Below are positions 41,670-51,457 of a DNA stretch of 64,000 bases, piece after piece. The stretch lies in assembly GCA_022825065.1 (NCBI GenBank), contig JAJDYR010000014.1, positions 22,217-86,216 of the forward strand. The letters run 5' to 3'. The position numbers and the translations under genes were made by a program. The DNA is from a bacterium. GTDB lineage: Bacteria > UBA8248. The first letter of the stretch is position 1, and each line of letters opens with the position of its first letter. The notes beneath the pieces are model-generated. The model did no database searches. It was given only the letters and a program-made list of their open reading frames with translations, and was not told the origin of the DNA.

Positions 41670-42680
41670 ATGAAACGTTCCATCAAGTCGATTCTCGCGA
41701 TTTTGCTGATTGCCGGGTTCGTGGCGTTCACGTCCCACGCAGCCGTGGCGCAAAAAGCCAACCTCATCTTCTACTCCTCGCTCACCACTGCCGCACAGGC
41801 CACGCTGGTGAAGGGCATCGAGAAAAAATTCCCGGACATCAAGGTCCAGTCCATCACTGCCGGCGGCGTGAGCTTGTACCAGCGTTTCGTGGCCGAGCGC
41901 AGCGTGGGCAAGGGCAAGATCGATCTGCTGCACTTCAGCTACACGCCGGGCTGGTACGACCTCGCCAAGAGAGGCTACGTGAAGAACGTGACGCAATTCC
42001 CCGAGGCCAAGAAATTCCCGGCCTGGGGCAAGGACGAAAAGGCCCAGTGGGTGGGGCTGCGCGCGCCGACGCTGCAGGTCATCTACAACACCGACAACGT
42101 GAAGCCCGGCGAGGCGCCGAAGAGCTTTGCGGAACTGACCAAGCCCAAGTGGAAGAACCGCCTCGTGCTGGTCGACCCGTTCCAGTCCGCGGGTCTCTGG
42201 GATTTCTTCTACGGCGCGGATGGTTTCGGGGAAGAATACATCAAGGGCCTGCTCTATAACGGCGCTCTGGTGCAGTCGCGCATGGGCGCCTCCACCGAGC
42301 GCGTCGCCACGGGCGAGCGCGACGTGACGATGGTGTTCGAATACATCGCCATCCGGCGCATCAACAAGGGCGCGAAGATCAAGATCGCCAAGATGGCCGA
42401 AGGCACGCCGGTCGTCCCCGCCTCGTTCGGCATGGTGAAGGACGGCCCGAACCCCAAGAACGCGGAGCGGGTGTACCGCTGGATCCTCTCCAAGGAAGGC
42501 CAGACGGTCATCACCCAGGACGTGAAGATCAACTCCGCGCGTTCGGACGTGCCGCATGTGAAGGGCATCCCTTTTCCCTTCAAGCCGCTGTACGCGAACT
42601 GGGAGAAGGTGTTCAAGGAGCAGAAGAAATACCGCGCGTTCATGACCAAGCACATTCGTGACGCGAAGAGAAAGAAATAA
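41670..42680 (+). CDS. ABC importer periplasmic binding protein, Fe(III)/polyamine-like
   Basis: 336 residues, Sec signal MKRSIKSILAILLIAGFVAFTSHAAVA. Family-1 binding protein of the FbpA/AfuA/PotD-like cluster: ANLIFYSSLTTAAQATLVKGIEKKFP, RVATGERDVTMVFEYIAIRRINKGAK, YRWILSKEGQTVITQ. The FbpA-type paired tyrosines that bind ferric iron are not obvious, so the ligand may be an organic compound rather than iron. First gene of a receptor-permease-ATPase operon. Confidence 0.86.
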   Translation: MKRSIKSILAILLIAGFVAFTSHAAVAQKANLIFYSSLTTAAQATLVKGIEKKFPDIKVQSITAGGVSLYQRFVAERSVGKGKIDLLHFSYTPGWYDLAKRGYVKNVTQFPEAKKFPAWGKDEKAQWVGLRAPTLQVIYNTDNVKPGEAPKSFAELTKPKWKNRLVLVDPFQSAGLWDFFYGADGFGEEYIKGLLYNGALVQSRMGASTERVATGERDVTMVFEYIAIRRINKGAKIKIAKMAEGTPVVPASFGMVKDGPNPKNAERVYRWILSKEGQTVITQDVKINSARSDVPHVKGIPFPFKPLYANWEKVFKEQKKYRAFMTKHIRDAKRKK

Positions 42681-42703
42681 CCGGCTTCGGTCGATGACCT
42701 GAG

Positions 42704-44419
42704 ATGCGTCCCCGTTCGTTTGCCATGTTCAGGCTGCCAAGCACTGTTCGGGTGCTCGAATGGGGATGTCTTCTCGTCATCGGCTTCGTGGTGCTCTACC
42801 CGCTCTTCTGGCTGGTGCTGGGCAGCTTCCGGCCCGACCCGATAAGTACGGAATTCACCCTCGACGCCTACTACGCCATCTTCGAAGAAGAGTACATGGG
42901 CGAGGTGTTGTGGAACACCGCCGTCATGTCGGTCGGGGTCACGAGCCTGTCCGTCCTGATCGGCGTTCCCCTCGCCTGGATCGTCGGGCGCACCGACACG
43001 CCGCTCAAGAACTACATCAACATGATCGCGATTCTGCCCTTCATCATGCCGCCCGTGGTGGTGGCGGTGGCATGGGCCTATCTCGGTACGCCGCGCGTCG
43101 GCTTCGTGAACCTGTTCTGGAAGTGGCTGGCCGGCACCAAGGAACCGCTGTTCGACATCTTCACCATGGGCGGGCTCATCTTCGTGATGGCGCTCTCGCT
43201 TGCGCCCTATGTGTTCATCTTCACGGTCACGGCGTTCAAGAACATGGACCCGACGCTGGAGAACGCCGCCCACGTGAGCGGCGCGAACCAGTGGCAAACG
43301 ACGCTCTGGATCACGCTGCCCATGGCGGCGCCGGCCATCCTCTCCGGTGCGCTGCTCACGTTCATCCAGTCGCTGGAGGTGTTCGCCATACCGGCGACCA
43401 TCGGCGTCTCGGGCGGCATATACGTGTTCTCGACCCAGTTATGGCGCATGATGCTCGGCATCCCGCCGAACTTCTCGCACGCCGCCGCCATGTCGATCCC
43501 CATCCTGCTGGTTTGCGGGCTGGCGCTCTGGGGCCAGACCAGGGCGCTGGGGCGAAGCGCCCGATACACAACGGTTGCGGGCAAGAGCTTCCGGCCGAGG
43601 CTCGTGGAGCTGGGCCCGTGGAAATACGTCGCGCTGGCCTTCGCCTCCTTCTACCTTCTGGTTTCGGCGATCCTGCCGGTGCTGACGCTGATTTACGGCA
43701 CGTTCATCTCCAACCGCGGACGCCCGCCGACCTTTGAATATCTCACCCTGGGCCATCTGGTGGAGATCATCACCGGAGACGGGGGCGCGGTCATCCTCCG
43801 GTCCATCCAGAACAGTCTTTTTCTGAGTTTCATGGGCGCGACCATCGGCATCGCGCTCTCCGCCGTGGTCGCCTACTTCGTTGTCCGCAGCACCTGGAAG
43901 GGCCGGGGAACGCTCGATTTTCTCGCGCTCATCCCGGTGGCCATTCCGGGCGCGGTCATCGCCATCGCGATGTTGTGGGCCTACATCCGCGAACCGTTCA
44001 ACCTGTATCACACGCTGTGGATCATCCTCATCGCCTACATCACGCGCTTCCTGCCCTTCGGCGTGCGTTCGGTCTCGAATTCCATCACGCAAATCCATGA
44101 GGAGTTGGAGCGGGCCGCCGCCGTGAGCGGTGCGAACTGGGGCGTCGTTTTCTGGAAGATCCTCGTGCCTCTGGCCATGCCGGGCATCGTCGCCGGCTGG
44201 ATCATTCTATTCGTATCGATGATGCGCGAACTGTCCGCCTCGATCATGCTGTTCAGTTCGAACAAGGAGGTAATCAGCACCATCCTCATCCAGCTCTACG
44301 ACGAGGGGCTCTTCTCGCACGTATGCATTCTCTCGCTCATCATTGTTATCCTCTCGCTGGGTTCGGTGGCGCTGGTGCGCTGGCTCACGAAGCAAACGGA
44401 CGTGGAGGGACTCACCTGA
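42704..44419 (+). CDS. ABC importer permease, two-domain Fe(III)-type (FbpB-like)
   Basis: 571 residues with two fused permease domains of six segments each. Each half has its EAA-type loop: MDPTLENAAHVSGANQWQTTLWITLPMAAPAILSG and IHEELERAAAVSGANWGVVFWKILVPLAMPGIVAG. This arrangement is typical of FbpB/SfuB-like and related importers. Overlaps the ATPase gene by one base (TGATG). Confidence 0.91.
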   Translation: MRPRSFAMFRLPSTVRVLEWGCLLVIGFVVLYPLFWLVLGSFRPDPISTEFTLDAYYAIFEEEYMGEVLWNTAVMSVGVTSLSVLIGVPLAWIVGRTDTPLKNYINMIAILPFIMPPVVVAVAWAYLGTPRVGFVNLFWKWLAGTKEPLFDIFTMGGLIFVMALSLAPYVFIFTVTAFKNMDPTLENAAHVSGANQWQTTLWITLPMAAPAILSGALLTFIQSLEVFAIPATIGVSGGIYVFSTQLWRMMLGIPPNFSHAAAMSIPILLVCGLALWGQTRALGRSARYTTVAGKSFRPRLVELGPWKYVALAFASFYLLVSAILPVLTLIYGTFISNRGRPPTFEYLTLGHLVEIITGDGGAVILRSIQNSLFLSFMGATIGIALSAVVAYFVVRSTWKGRGTLDFLALIPVAIPGAVIAIAMLWAYIREPFNLYHTLWIILIAYITRFLPFGVRSVSNSITQIHEELERAAAVSGANWGVVFWKILVPLAMPGIVAGWIILFVSMMRELSASIMLFSSNKEVISTILIQLYDEGLFSHVCILSLIIVILSLGSVALVRWLTKQTDVEGLT

Positions 44420-45513
44420 TGCAAAACGTACGGGTGGATAATCTGGTCAAGAGATTCGGCGAGGTGGTCGCCGTCGACGGGATTTCCTTCGAGGTGCCCA
44501 AGGGCAAGCTGCTGACCCTGCTGGGACCCAGCGGCTGCGGCAAGACAACCACCTTGAACATCATCGCCGGCTTCGAGACCCCCGACGGCGGCGACGTCCA
44601 CGTCGGCGAGAGGCTCATTTCGAGCGCTTCGGAAAACGTGCTGGTGCCGGCGCACAAGCGAAATCTCGGCATGGTCTTTCAGTCCTACGGGCTGTGGCCG
44701 CACTTGCGGGTGCGCGACAACGTCGCCTTCGGCCTGCAGATGCGCAAGACGCCCAAAACCGAAATCGCAGGGGCCGTGGAGCGCGCCCTGGGGCTGGTGC
44801 GGCTCGAAGGCCTGGGGGAGCGCTATCCCTCGCAGCTCTCCGGCGGCCAGCAGCAGCGCGTCGCCTTCGCCCGCGCGCTGGTGTACGAGCCCGACGTGCT
44901 GCTCCTCGACGAACCCCTCTCGAACCTCGACGCGGCGCTGCGCGAGGAGATGCGCCTGGAGCTCAAGGAACTGCAAACCCAATCCGGCATCACCACCATA
45001 TTCGTCACCCACGACCAGGTCGAGGCCATGGTGATGAGCGACATCATCGTGGTGATGAACGAGGGGCGCATCGAGCAGATGGGATCGCCGAGTGACGTCT
45101 ACCAGAACCCCGCCAACCAGTTCGTCGCGGGTTTCGTCGGCATCTCGAACTTCCTGGAAGGCGAAGTCGTCGCCGCTGGCGTGGGCGACGCGCAGACGGC
45201 GGTGAAGGTCGGCGAGATGACGTTGTTCTGCACGACTTCAGGCGTCTCTGAAGGCTCCAGGGTGCTGCTTTCCATCCGGCCCGAGGACTGCGTGGCAAGC
45301 ACCGAGGCGCCTCCGGAGGGGACTCCGAACGCCATCGAGTGCAGCGTCGACAAGGCGGTGTACATGGGCGGCGTGCTGGAACTCTGGCTGAGCGCCGGGG
45401 GCCGGAAAATCCGCGTCCACGGCCACCGGCTGCCGATACTCGAATCGGGGGCCACGATTCACGTTTCCATCGACCCCGCCTCGATCAACGCGATCAAGGG
45501 CGGGTCTTCGTGA
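44419..45513 (+). CDS. ABC importer ATP-binding protein (PotA/FbpC type)
   Basis: 364 residues from ATG 44419. Walker A GPSGCGKTTTLNI, Q-loop FQSYGLWPHLRV, signature LSGGQQQRVAFARAL, Walker B VLLLDEPLSNLDAALR and THDQVEAMVMSD are all present, with a C-terminal TOBE_2 domain (LSIRPEDCVAS..GGVLELWLSAGGRKIRVHG). It powers the two-domain permease. Followed after 76 bases by a MmgE/PrpD gene. Confidence 0.92.
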   Translation: MQNVRVDNLVKRFGEVVAVDGISFEVPKGKLLTLLGPSGCGKTTTLNIIAGFETPDGGDVHVGERLISSASENVLVPAHKRNLGMVFQSYGLWPHLRVRDNVAFGLQMRKTPKTEIAGAVERALGLVRLEGLGERYPSQLSGGQQQRVAFARALVYEPDVLLLDEPLSNLDAALREEMRLELKELQTQSGITTIFVTHDQVEAMVMSDIIVVMNEGRIEQMGSPSDVYQNPANQFVAGFVGISNFLEGEVVAAGVGDAQTAVKVGEMTLFCTTSGVSEGSRVLLSIRPEDCVASTEAPPEGTPNAIECSVDKAVYMGGVLELWLSAGGRKIRVHGHRLPILESGATIHVSIDPASINAIKGGSS

Positions 45514-45589
45514 TGAGGGCGCAAACCATCTCGGTGGGAGAAATTCCTGAAAGTCGAGTCGGATCGGACTTTTCAATCTGGAGGCGTAC

Positions 45590-46984
45590 ATGAGCGTTAC
45601 CGAACGGATGGCGGAGTTCATCGTCGAAACGAAGTGGGCGGATTTTCCACCACTTGTCATTGAGCGCGCGAAGAAGGCGGTGGTCGACACCGTGGGCGTG
45701 ACGCTCGCGGGTGTGGATGAGCCCGTCGGGCGCATCGTGGCCGATTTCGCGCGGAAAATGAGCGGTGCGCCGGAGGCGAGCATCATCGGGGTGAACGCCC
45801 GCGCGGCGGCGCCGATGGCCGCCCTCGTCAACGGGGCGATGGGCCACGCGCTCGATTTCGACGATTCCAGCTATCTGCTGAGCGGCCACCCGAGCGTAGT
45901 CGTCCTGCCTGCCGTCCTGGCGCAGGGGGAGGCGCAAGGGGCGTCTGGCCGTGAGGTGCTCGAAGCCTTCATCGTCGGCTATGAGATTTCGACCAAGCTG
46001 GGCCAGGGGATGAATCCCGAACACTACGGCTCGGGCTGGCATTCCACCTGCACGCTCGGCACGATGGGCGCGGCGGCCGCCACCGCACACCTGCGCGGGT
46101 TCGACGTCGAGACCACGCGCCACGCGCTCGGCATCGCGGCATCCCATGCCTCGGGCGTTCACGCGAACTTCGGCACCATGACGAAGCCGCTTCACGCAGG
46201 CCTAGCGCCCGAGGCCGGCCTCCGCGCGGCGGAACTGGCGGCGGCGGGCCTCACGGCGAACACGACGATCCTCGAAGCCCCACGCGGTTTTCTGGACGTA
46301 TACGCGGGCGGCGGCTCGCCGGATGGTGAAGCGGTCATCGAGAGCCTCGGGCGGCCCTTCGCGCTGGCGGAGCCGGGCATGAACATGAAGCCCTACCCGT
46401 GCTGCCTCTCGACCCACCCGGCGGTGGACGCGCTCTACGACCTGGTGGAGGAGGCGGGCCTGACTGCGGCGGACGTGGCGCGCATCGAGGTCTCCTTGCT
46501 CGAAATCTCCATGCAGGTGCTTCGCTACCACGCGCCCAAGACGGGACTGGAAGGCAAATTCTCCATCGAGTACTGCCTCGCGCGCATGCTGCTGGACAGG
46601 GACTTGCGCCTCGATACCTTCACGGACGAAGCGGTGCGCGAACCCCTGCTCCAGGATTGGATGAAGAAAATTCACGCCACCGCTGACGACATGGGCTGGC
46701 GACCCGGAGAGCGCCGCCCGAGCGAGGTGCGGGTTTTTCTGAACGACGGACGAACCCTCAAAAAGAGAACCGACGTCTCGCGCGGCTGCGCGCTCTGGCC
46801 GATGGAGAATGAGAAGATACGCTCCAAGTTCCGTGATTGCGCGAAATCCGCTCTGGAAGCAGAAGAGTACGAAGAGGTTCTCTCGCGTCTGGAATCCCTG
46901 GAAGCGCAGCCCGGGCTCGATTCGCTGATGCGTCTATTAGGCGGCGCGGGCGCACGGGAGGAGACGGCGGGACAGACGGCGTGA
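45590..46984 (+). CDS. MmgE/PrpD family protein (2-methylcitrate dehydratase/cis-aconitate decarboxylase-like)
   Basis: 464 residues, ATG with GGAGGCG upstream. Family landmarks: AKKAVVDTVGVTLAGVDEPVGRIVADFA, NGAMGHALDFDDSS, AFIVGYEISTKLGQ, GWHSTCTLGTMGAAAATAHLRG, HAGLAPEAGLRAAELAAAGLTA and KPYPCCLSTHPAVDA. These enzymes dehydrate or decarboxylate tricarboxylic and related acids; single catabolic members act on varied substrates. Next to an importer, it probably processes the imported acid. No prpB or prpC nearby. Confidence 0.87.
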   Translation: MSVTERMAEFIVETKWADFPPLVIERAKKAVVDTVGVTLAGVDEPVGRIVADFARKMSGAPEASIIGVNARAAAPMAALVNGAMGHALDFDDSSYLLSGHPSVVVLPAVLAQGEAQGASGREVLEAFIVGYEISTKLGQGMNPEHYGSGWHSTCTLGTMGAAAATAHLRGFDVETTRHALGIAASHASGVHANFGTMTKPLHAGLAPEAGLRAAELAAAGLTANTTILEAPRGFLDVYAGGGSPDGEAVIESLGRPFALAEPGMNMKPYPCCLSTHPAVDALYDLVEEAGLTAADVARIEVSLLEISMQVLRYHAPKTGLEGKFSIEYCLARMLLDRDLRLDTFTDEAVREPLLQDWMKKIHATADDMGWRPGERRPSEVRVFLNDGRTLKKRTDVSRGCALWPMENEKIRSKFRDCAKSALEAEEYEEVLSRLESLEAQPGLDSLMRLLGGAGAREETAGQTA

Positions 46985-47014
46985 GGCCCCTGGAGTTCTT
47001 GTGATGATTCAGGC

Positions 47015-47584
47015 CTAGCGGTGCAGCCTCTCGCACCGGGCGATGGCGGCGGTCAGCTTCTCCTGCGGCTCCGTCCCGATGTTCACCACGAATTTGAGAC
47101 CGGAGAGCTTCTGGATGCACGCCTCGTAAGGGAGGTTTCGGAAGACCACGGCGAAGTGTTCGCATCCATCGGCATTGCCGTCGAAGCTGAATCCGGTAAT
47201 CTCCTCCGCCTCGTCGGCTTCCACCTTGATCGTGCAGTGGTGGAGCACCGTTTTCTCCACCTGATGCGTTTCGCACACTCGCACCACTTCCTTGCGGCCC
47301 CGGGGATAGAACGTGATCTCATCGCGGCAAATGGTTTCCGGCACGAAATAGGTGAAGGCTTTCCTGTAATCCCAGGTGTAGACTTTCCGGCCGCCGACCG
47401 TGACGTCGCTCTCCGGATACCCTATCTGCTGGACGAGAGCGTCTACGGGAGCGCCCACCATTCCGGCCAGCCCCTCTCGCAGCACTCCCATCGTGGGAAA
47501 CGTCTGGACCGCGCAGCCGGTGAGCAAGAGGGCGAATGCAATAGCGGCGGAGCATTTGAGCCCGCGGATGATGCGGCGAGGCAT
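47015..47584 (-). CDS. Predicted outer-membrane or periplasmic lipoprotein
   Basis: 189 residues with a lipoprotein signal: charged MPRRIIRGLK, hydrophobic stretch and lipobox LLTGC, the cysteine at residue 23. The mature part (VGGRKVYTWDYRKAFTYFVPE, CRDEITFYPRGRKEVVRVCETHQVEKTVLHHCTIKVEA) is beta-rich with four further cysteines that could pair. No known domain recognised; the start resembles small SmpA/OmlA-like lipoproteins (G-x-P-x-x-x-V..G...W.Y). Divergent from the cupins. Confidence 0.75.
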   Translation of the reverse strand: MPRRIIRGLKCSAAIAFALLLTGCAVQTFPTMGVLREGLAGMVGAPVDALVQQIGYPESDVTVGGRKVYTWDYRKAFTYFVPETICRDEITFYPRGRKEVVRVCETHQVEKTVLHHCTIKVEADEAEEITGFSFDGNADGCEHFAVVFRNLPYEACIQKLSGLKFVVNIGTEPQEKLTAAIARCERLHR

Positions 47585-47845
47585 AGCGGGAATTTCCCTT
47601 GAGAACTTTTGAGTAAAACGGCGGCCTTCGATAGGAATATTACCATATTCTTACGTTCCCTGAATCGCCCGCAAGCGTACCCCGTGGTTCTCGTGCGTAT
47701 AACGGACGGATTCTATAGAATGGGCGAACCCGGTGTTGCAGATGCAAGGGTTCCCGAGCGCCCGATTGCCCCAGCCGGCAAGGGGTTCTGGCGTGCCACT
47801 CTCTACGAAATATGGGGAGCAATAGACAGGAGGAGACGTATTAAA

Positions 47846-48253
47846 ATGCCTTTTTACAGAGCATCCGAGATGGCCGAATCCCGCGTCGCCGCCCAGCCCA
47901 TGGGCCGCTTCAAGGGTCTGGCGGGAGAATTGGTGAAGGTGGGCTTCGTCACCTATCCCGAGGGCAAGATGTCGAGACCCCACTACCACCCGAACGAGGA
48001 GCAGTTCCTCTACATCCTGGAGGGCAGGCAGTGGATGATCGTGGGTGACGAGGAAGGGCTCATCGGCCCCGGTGACCTCGTCCACATCCCCCGGGGGGCG
48101 AAACACGGGGGCGTCATCATCGAGGAGGTACGCATGTTCACCGCCAAGAGTCCCGCCGGCGACGGCACGCTCGATCAGGATCACCACGACGCGGAGGACG
48201 CGGAGGCCATCACCCAACGCTTGCAAGAGAAGCTCCGCGAATACTCCGAATAA
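47846..48253 (+). CDS. Cupin-domain protein, first of a tandem pair
   Basis: 135 residues from ATG 47846 (AGGAGGAG upstream). Cupin core: SRPHYHPNEEQFLYILEGRQWMIVGDE and GPGDLVHIPRGAKHGG, with the H-x-H...E and H metal ligands. Its opening MPFYRASEM matches the next gene (MPFYKISEM), so the pair arose by duplication. A C-terminal acidic helix follows. Small-molecule isomerase, dioxygenase or sensor role not determinable. Confidence 0.82.
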   Translation: MPFYRASEMAESRVAAQPMGRFKGLAGELVKVGFVTYPEGKMSRPHYHPNEEQFLYILEGRQWMIVGDEEGLIGPGDLVHIPRGAKHGGVIIEEVRMFTAKSPAGDGTLDQDHHDAEDAEAITQRLQEKLREYSE

Positions 48254-48265
48254 GAGGAGAGAATC

Positions 48266-48679
48266 ATGCCGTTCTACAAGATTTCCGAGATGGAAGAGGT
48301 CCGCGCCGCCATATCGCCCGCGACCGCCAAAACGGTGCCCGGCGAACTGATGAAGGTGGGGATCGTGACGTACCTGAAGGGCGAGGGCGCGACGCCGCAC
48401 TACCACCCCAACGAGGAGCAGTTCTATCTCGTGCTTGAAGGCAAACGCTACGTGATCGTGGGCGATGAGGAGCGGGTCGTCGAGCCGGGCGACCTCGTGC
48501 ACATCCCCAGGAACACGCGCCACGGCGGGCGCACCATCGGCGAGAAGTCCGTGTTCTTCGTAGTGAAAAGCCCCTGCGGCGACGGTGACCTCGCGCAGGA
48601 CTACAACGCGGCATCCGACGCCGCCGAGGTCATCGACCGGCTCGAAAGCAAGCTGGATGAGTTGAGCGGGGAGGGGTAG
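48266..48679 (+). CDS. Cupin-domain protein, second of a tandem pair
   Basis: 137 residues, 12 bases after the first cupin, with GAGGAGAG before ATG. Core motif ATPHYHPNEEQFYLVLEGKRYVIVGDE and EPGDLVHIPRNTRHGG. About half of the positions match its neighbour and the metal ligands are kept in both, so the two may form a heterodimer or act on related substrates. Confidence 0.82.
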   Translation: MPFYKISEMEEVRAAISPATAKTVPGELMKVGIVTYLKGEGATPHYHPNEEQFYLVLEGKRYVIVGDEERVVEPGDLVHIPRNTRHGGRTIGEKSVFFVVKSPCGDGDLAQDYNAASDAAEVIDRLESKLDELSGEG

Positions 48680-48731
48680 CTCCAGGCCGTTGCCCGTTGC
48701 GGCTCCACGCGCCGGGCGCCGCGCGCGCTCC

Positions 48732-50414
48732 CTAGAACAGCCCCGTAATCTTCCCCTCAGCCGTGACGTCCATCCCGGCCGAGGCGGGAGTCTTGGCGAG
48801 GCCGGGCATCTGCATGATGTTCCCGGCGATGGCGACGACGAACCCCGCCCCCGCGGACACGTAGACCTCGCGCACGTTCAGGGTAAAGCCCTCGGGCGCG
48901 CCCGGCTTCTTGGGGTCGTCGGAGAGGGAGGCCTGCGTCTTCGCGATGCAGACGGGGAGCTCGCCGTAGCCCAGCCTCGTTAAGGAGCGCAGGCTGCGCG
49001 CCGCCGTCGGCTCGAAGCGCACCGCTCCCGCTCGGTAGATGCGCGTCGCGATGGCCTCTATCTTCTCCTTGAGCGGCATATCGAGCGAATAAAGCGGCGT
49101 GTAGGGCGCATCGTTCGCGGCGGCGAGATTGAAAGCCGTCTCGGCGAGTTCGACTCCTCCCTCGCCGCCTCTGGCGTGAAGCTCATGCGCGTGACACGGC
49201 GCTCCCGCCTCGGCGCAAAGCTCCTTCACGCGCGCGATTTCGGCGTCCGTATCCGAAGCGAAGCGGTTCACGGCCACCACCACGGGCGCGCCGAAGCCCT
49301 GCATGTTCTCGATGTGGACCTTGAGGTTCGAGAAGCCATCCGTTACGGCGTCCACGTTCTCCTCCGTCAGCGCGTCCTTGTCGAAGGGAACGCCCCCGTG
49401 GAGCTTGAGCGCGCGGGCGGTGGCCACGAGCACCACCGCATCTACGCTCAGGCCCCCCGTGCGCGCGGTGATGTCGAAGAATTTCTCCGCACCCAAATCC
49501 GAGCCGAATCCGGCTTCCACGACCATCACGTCGCCCAGCTTTAACGCCAGCCTGTCCGCGATGAGCGAGTTCGTCCCGTGGGCGATATTCCCGAAAGGCC
49601 CCCCGTGGACGAAGGCGGGCGAGCCTTCGAGCGTCTGCACCAGATTGGGCTTGATGGCGTCTTTCAGGAGCAGGGCCATGGCGCCCGCGGCGTTCAGATC
49701 GCCCGCGGTGATGGGCGCGCCCTTCCGCGTGTAGCCGACCACGATGCGCGCGATGCGCTCTTTCATGTCCCCCGGGTCGCTCGCGAGGCACAGCACGGCC
49801 ATGATTTCCGAGGCCGCCGTGATCATGAAGCCCTCTTCCCTCGGCACGCCGTGCGTCCTGCCGCCGAGGCCGACCAGCACGTGGCGCAGCGCGCGGTCGT
49901 TCATGTCCAGAACGCGCTTCCAGGTGACGCGGTTCACGTCGAACGCGAGATCGTTTCCGTGGAATATGTGCGCGTCCATCAGGGCGGAGAGCAGGTTGTG
50001 GGCGGAGGTGACCGCGTGGATGTCGCCCGTGAAGTGGAGGTTGATGTCCTCCATCGGAAGCACCTGGGACATGCCGCCGCCCGCCGCGCCCCCCTTGATG
50101 CCGAACACCGGCCCGAGCGAGGGTTCGCGCACGCAGATGACGCTTTTTTTGCCGAGCCGCGCCAGCGCTTGGCCGAGGCCCACCGTGGTGAGCGTCTTGC
50201 CCTCGCCCAGCGGGGTGGGCGTCATGGCGGTAACGAGGATGAGTTTTCCGTCCGGCGCGTCCTTGCGGCGTTCGAGCGCTTCGAGGCTCACCTTGGCCTT
50301 GTGCGCGCCGTAGAGTTCTATTTCATCGGCCCCCAGGCCCAGTTCTTCGGCGATTTCGGTGATGGGTTTGAGCTTTGCGGCTTGCGCGATTTCCACATCC
50401 GATGCGATGGCCAT
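48732..50414 (-). CDS. fhs: Formate-tetrahydrofolate ligase
   Basis: 560 residues, normal length. It catalyses ATP + formate + THF to 10-formyl-THF. Diagnostic motifs: TPLGEGKTLTTVGLGQAL (P-loop type ATP site), REPSLGPVFGIKGGAAGGG and FHGNDLAFDVNRVTWKRVLDMNDRALR. The C-terminus VREVYVSAGAGFVVAIAGNIMQMPGL is complete. Single-gene unit convergent with the cupins. Gives one-carbon entry from formate. Confidence 0.95.
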   Translation of the reverse strand: MAIASDVEIAQAAKLKPITEIAEELGLGADEIELYGAHKAKVSLEALERRKDAPDGKLILVTAMTPTPLGEGKTLTTVGLGQALARLGKKSVICVREPSLGPVFGIKGGAAGGGMSQVLPMEDINLHFTGDIHAVTSAHNLLSALMDAHIFHGNDLAFDVNRVTWKRVLDMNDRALRHVLVGLGGRTHGVPREEGFMITAASEIMAVLCLASDPGDMKERIARIVVGYTRKGAPITAGDLNAAGAMALLLKDAIKPNLVQTLEGSPAFVHGGPFGNIAHGTNSLIADRLALKLGDVMVVEAGFGSDLGAEKFFDITARTGGLSVDAVVLVATARALKLHGGVPFDKDALTEENVDAVTDGFSNLKVHIENMQGFGAPVVVAVNRFASDTDAEIARVKELCAEAGAPCHAHELHARGGEGGVELAETAFNLAAANDAPYTPLYSLDMPLKEKIEAIATRIYRAGAVRFEPTAARSLRSLTRLGYGELPVCIAKTQASLSDDPKKPGAPEGFTLNVREVYVSAGAGFVVAIAGNIMQMPGLAKTPASAGMDVTAEGKITGLF

Positions 50415-50897
50415 AGTCCCCCCTTCCGGACCGACGGAGGGGCGGATGAACGCCCCAAGGCAACCTAGCGAGGGGTAAGGTGAGTGTCAAGGGAAAAGGT
50501 CTATCCCGACTGCTGAAGGAAGGATTGCCGGTCGCGGCGTCCTTTTCTCCTCAACAGGCAACCCCTCTTGCATCAGTTGAGAATCCCTCCCTCAAGAAGG
50601 CTGTTTTTTCCGGGCTTCGAGCCGATCCCTCCCCTCCTGCGGCGGCGCCGGCCGCAACGGGCGGGTGATCACCGGCTTCCGGCCATGACGATTCGGCCCG
50701 CCGCGCCCCATCACCCCGCAACTCGCAGCATTTGCGCGCATTTGCCGTTGTCTCATTCGCAACGGGCCATGGCAGAATTCCCCTGCGCCCGGATTCCGCG
50801 GCGTCATTCTCAAAAAATAAATTTTCAGTTTTTTATCGAAAAACCCCGTGAATTTATCGAATTTTACCGTATTTTTCACATATTATTTTTTGCATTT
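50415..50897. other. Intergenic region, no gene seen
   Basis: Upstream of fhs. The left part is GC-rich without a plausible coding frame; 50810-50900 is strongly AT-rich (runs such as AAAAAATAAATTTTCAG) and could hold a promoter, but no clear -35/-10 pair stands out. Confidence 0.4.
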
Positions 50898-51227
50898 TCA
50901 CGCGCTCCCCGCCTCGCCTGAGCGGCCATCCGGATCCTTCGATCCGCGCCCCCTCCGCCGCCTGAAAAACCGGAGGCCGTCGGGCGGCCTTCCGGGCACA
51001 CCCCGTCGCCGAGAAAACCCCGTGACGGCGAGATACAGAATCGCGTCGACGCAGGCGACGTAGCCCATCTCCGTCATCCGGGCTTCCGAGTAGAGCGGCC
51101 TCCCGTCCCGGTTGCCACGGCTCTGGACGCACACCAGGGGAATCTTGGACCTCCCGGGAGCGGCGAGCGCCTCCTCCTGGTTCCGGGAAAAGACGAGGCC
51201 TGAATCCGCGTCCGCAGCCATGTTCAC
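50898..51227 (-). pseudogene. Diverged, decayed copy of the small gene at 55988
   Basis: Residues SKIPLVCVQSRGNRDGRPLY through YVACVDAILYL match the protein at 55988-56224, with differences mostly at third codon positions. Homology stops on both sides; the upstream ~30 and downstream ~35 residues look like low-complexity read-through. The paired copies flank the AT-rich defence island. Confidence 0.6.
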
Positions 51228-51457
51228 GCGCCTGACCGCCTCGCCGACCCCCGGAGGCGCGCCGTACGGGGCTGTTGAAAAAACCTCTCCCCGCGCTCAT
51301 GTTTCACCTCCCGCAGGGCGGTTCGCGAACGGCCCGTGCAACGCTCTCCCCGGGTTGAGGGCGATCGTCTCCGAAGGCCGTTCTCCGCATGTGCGGTGGT
51401 GACACGGACCGGGTGATTTACATTATTCCGGTGATTGGATCCGACACGCCGCCCGCG

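Noticed and set aside
41670..42680. Confident ferric-iron binding protein
   Set aside because: The paired C-terminal tyrosines typical of FbpA are not evident, so ligand left open.
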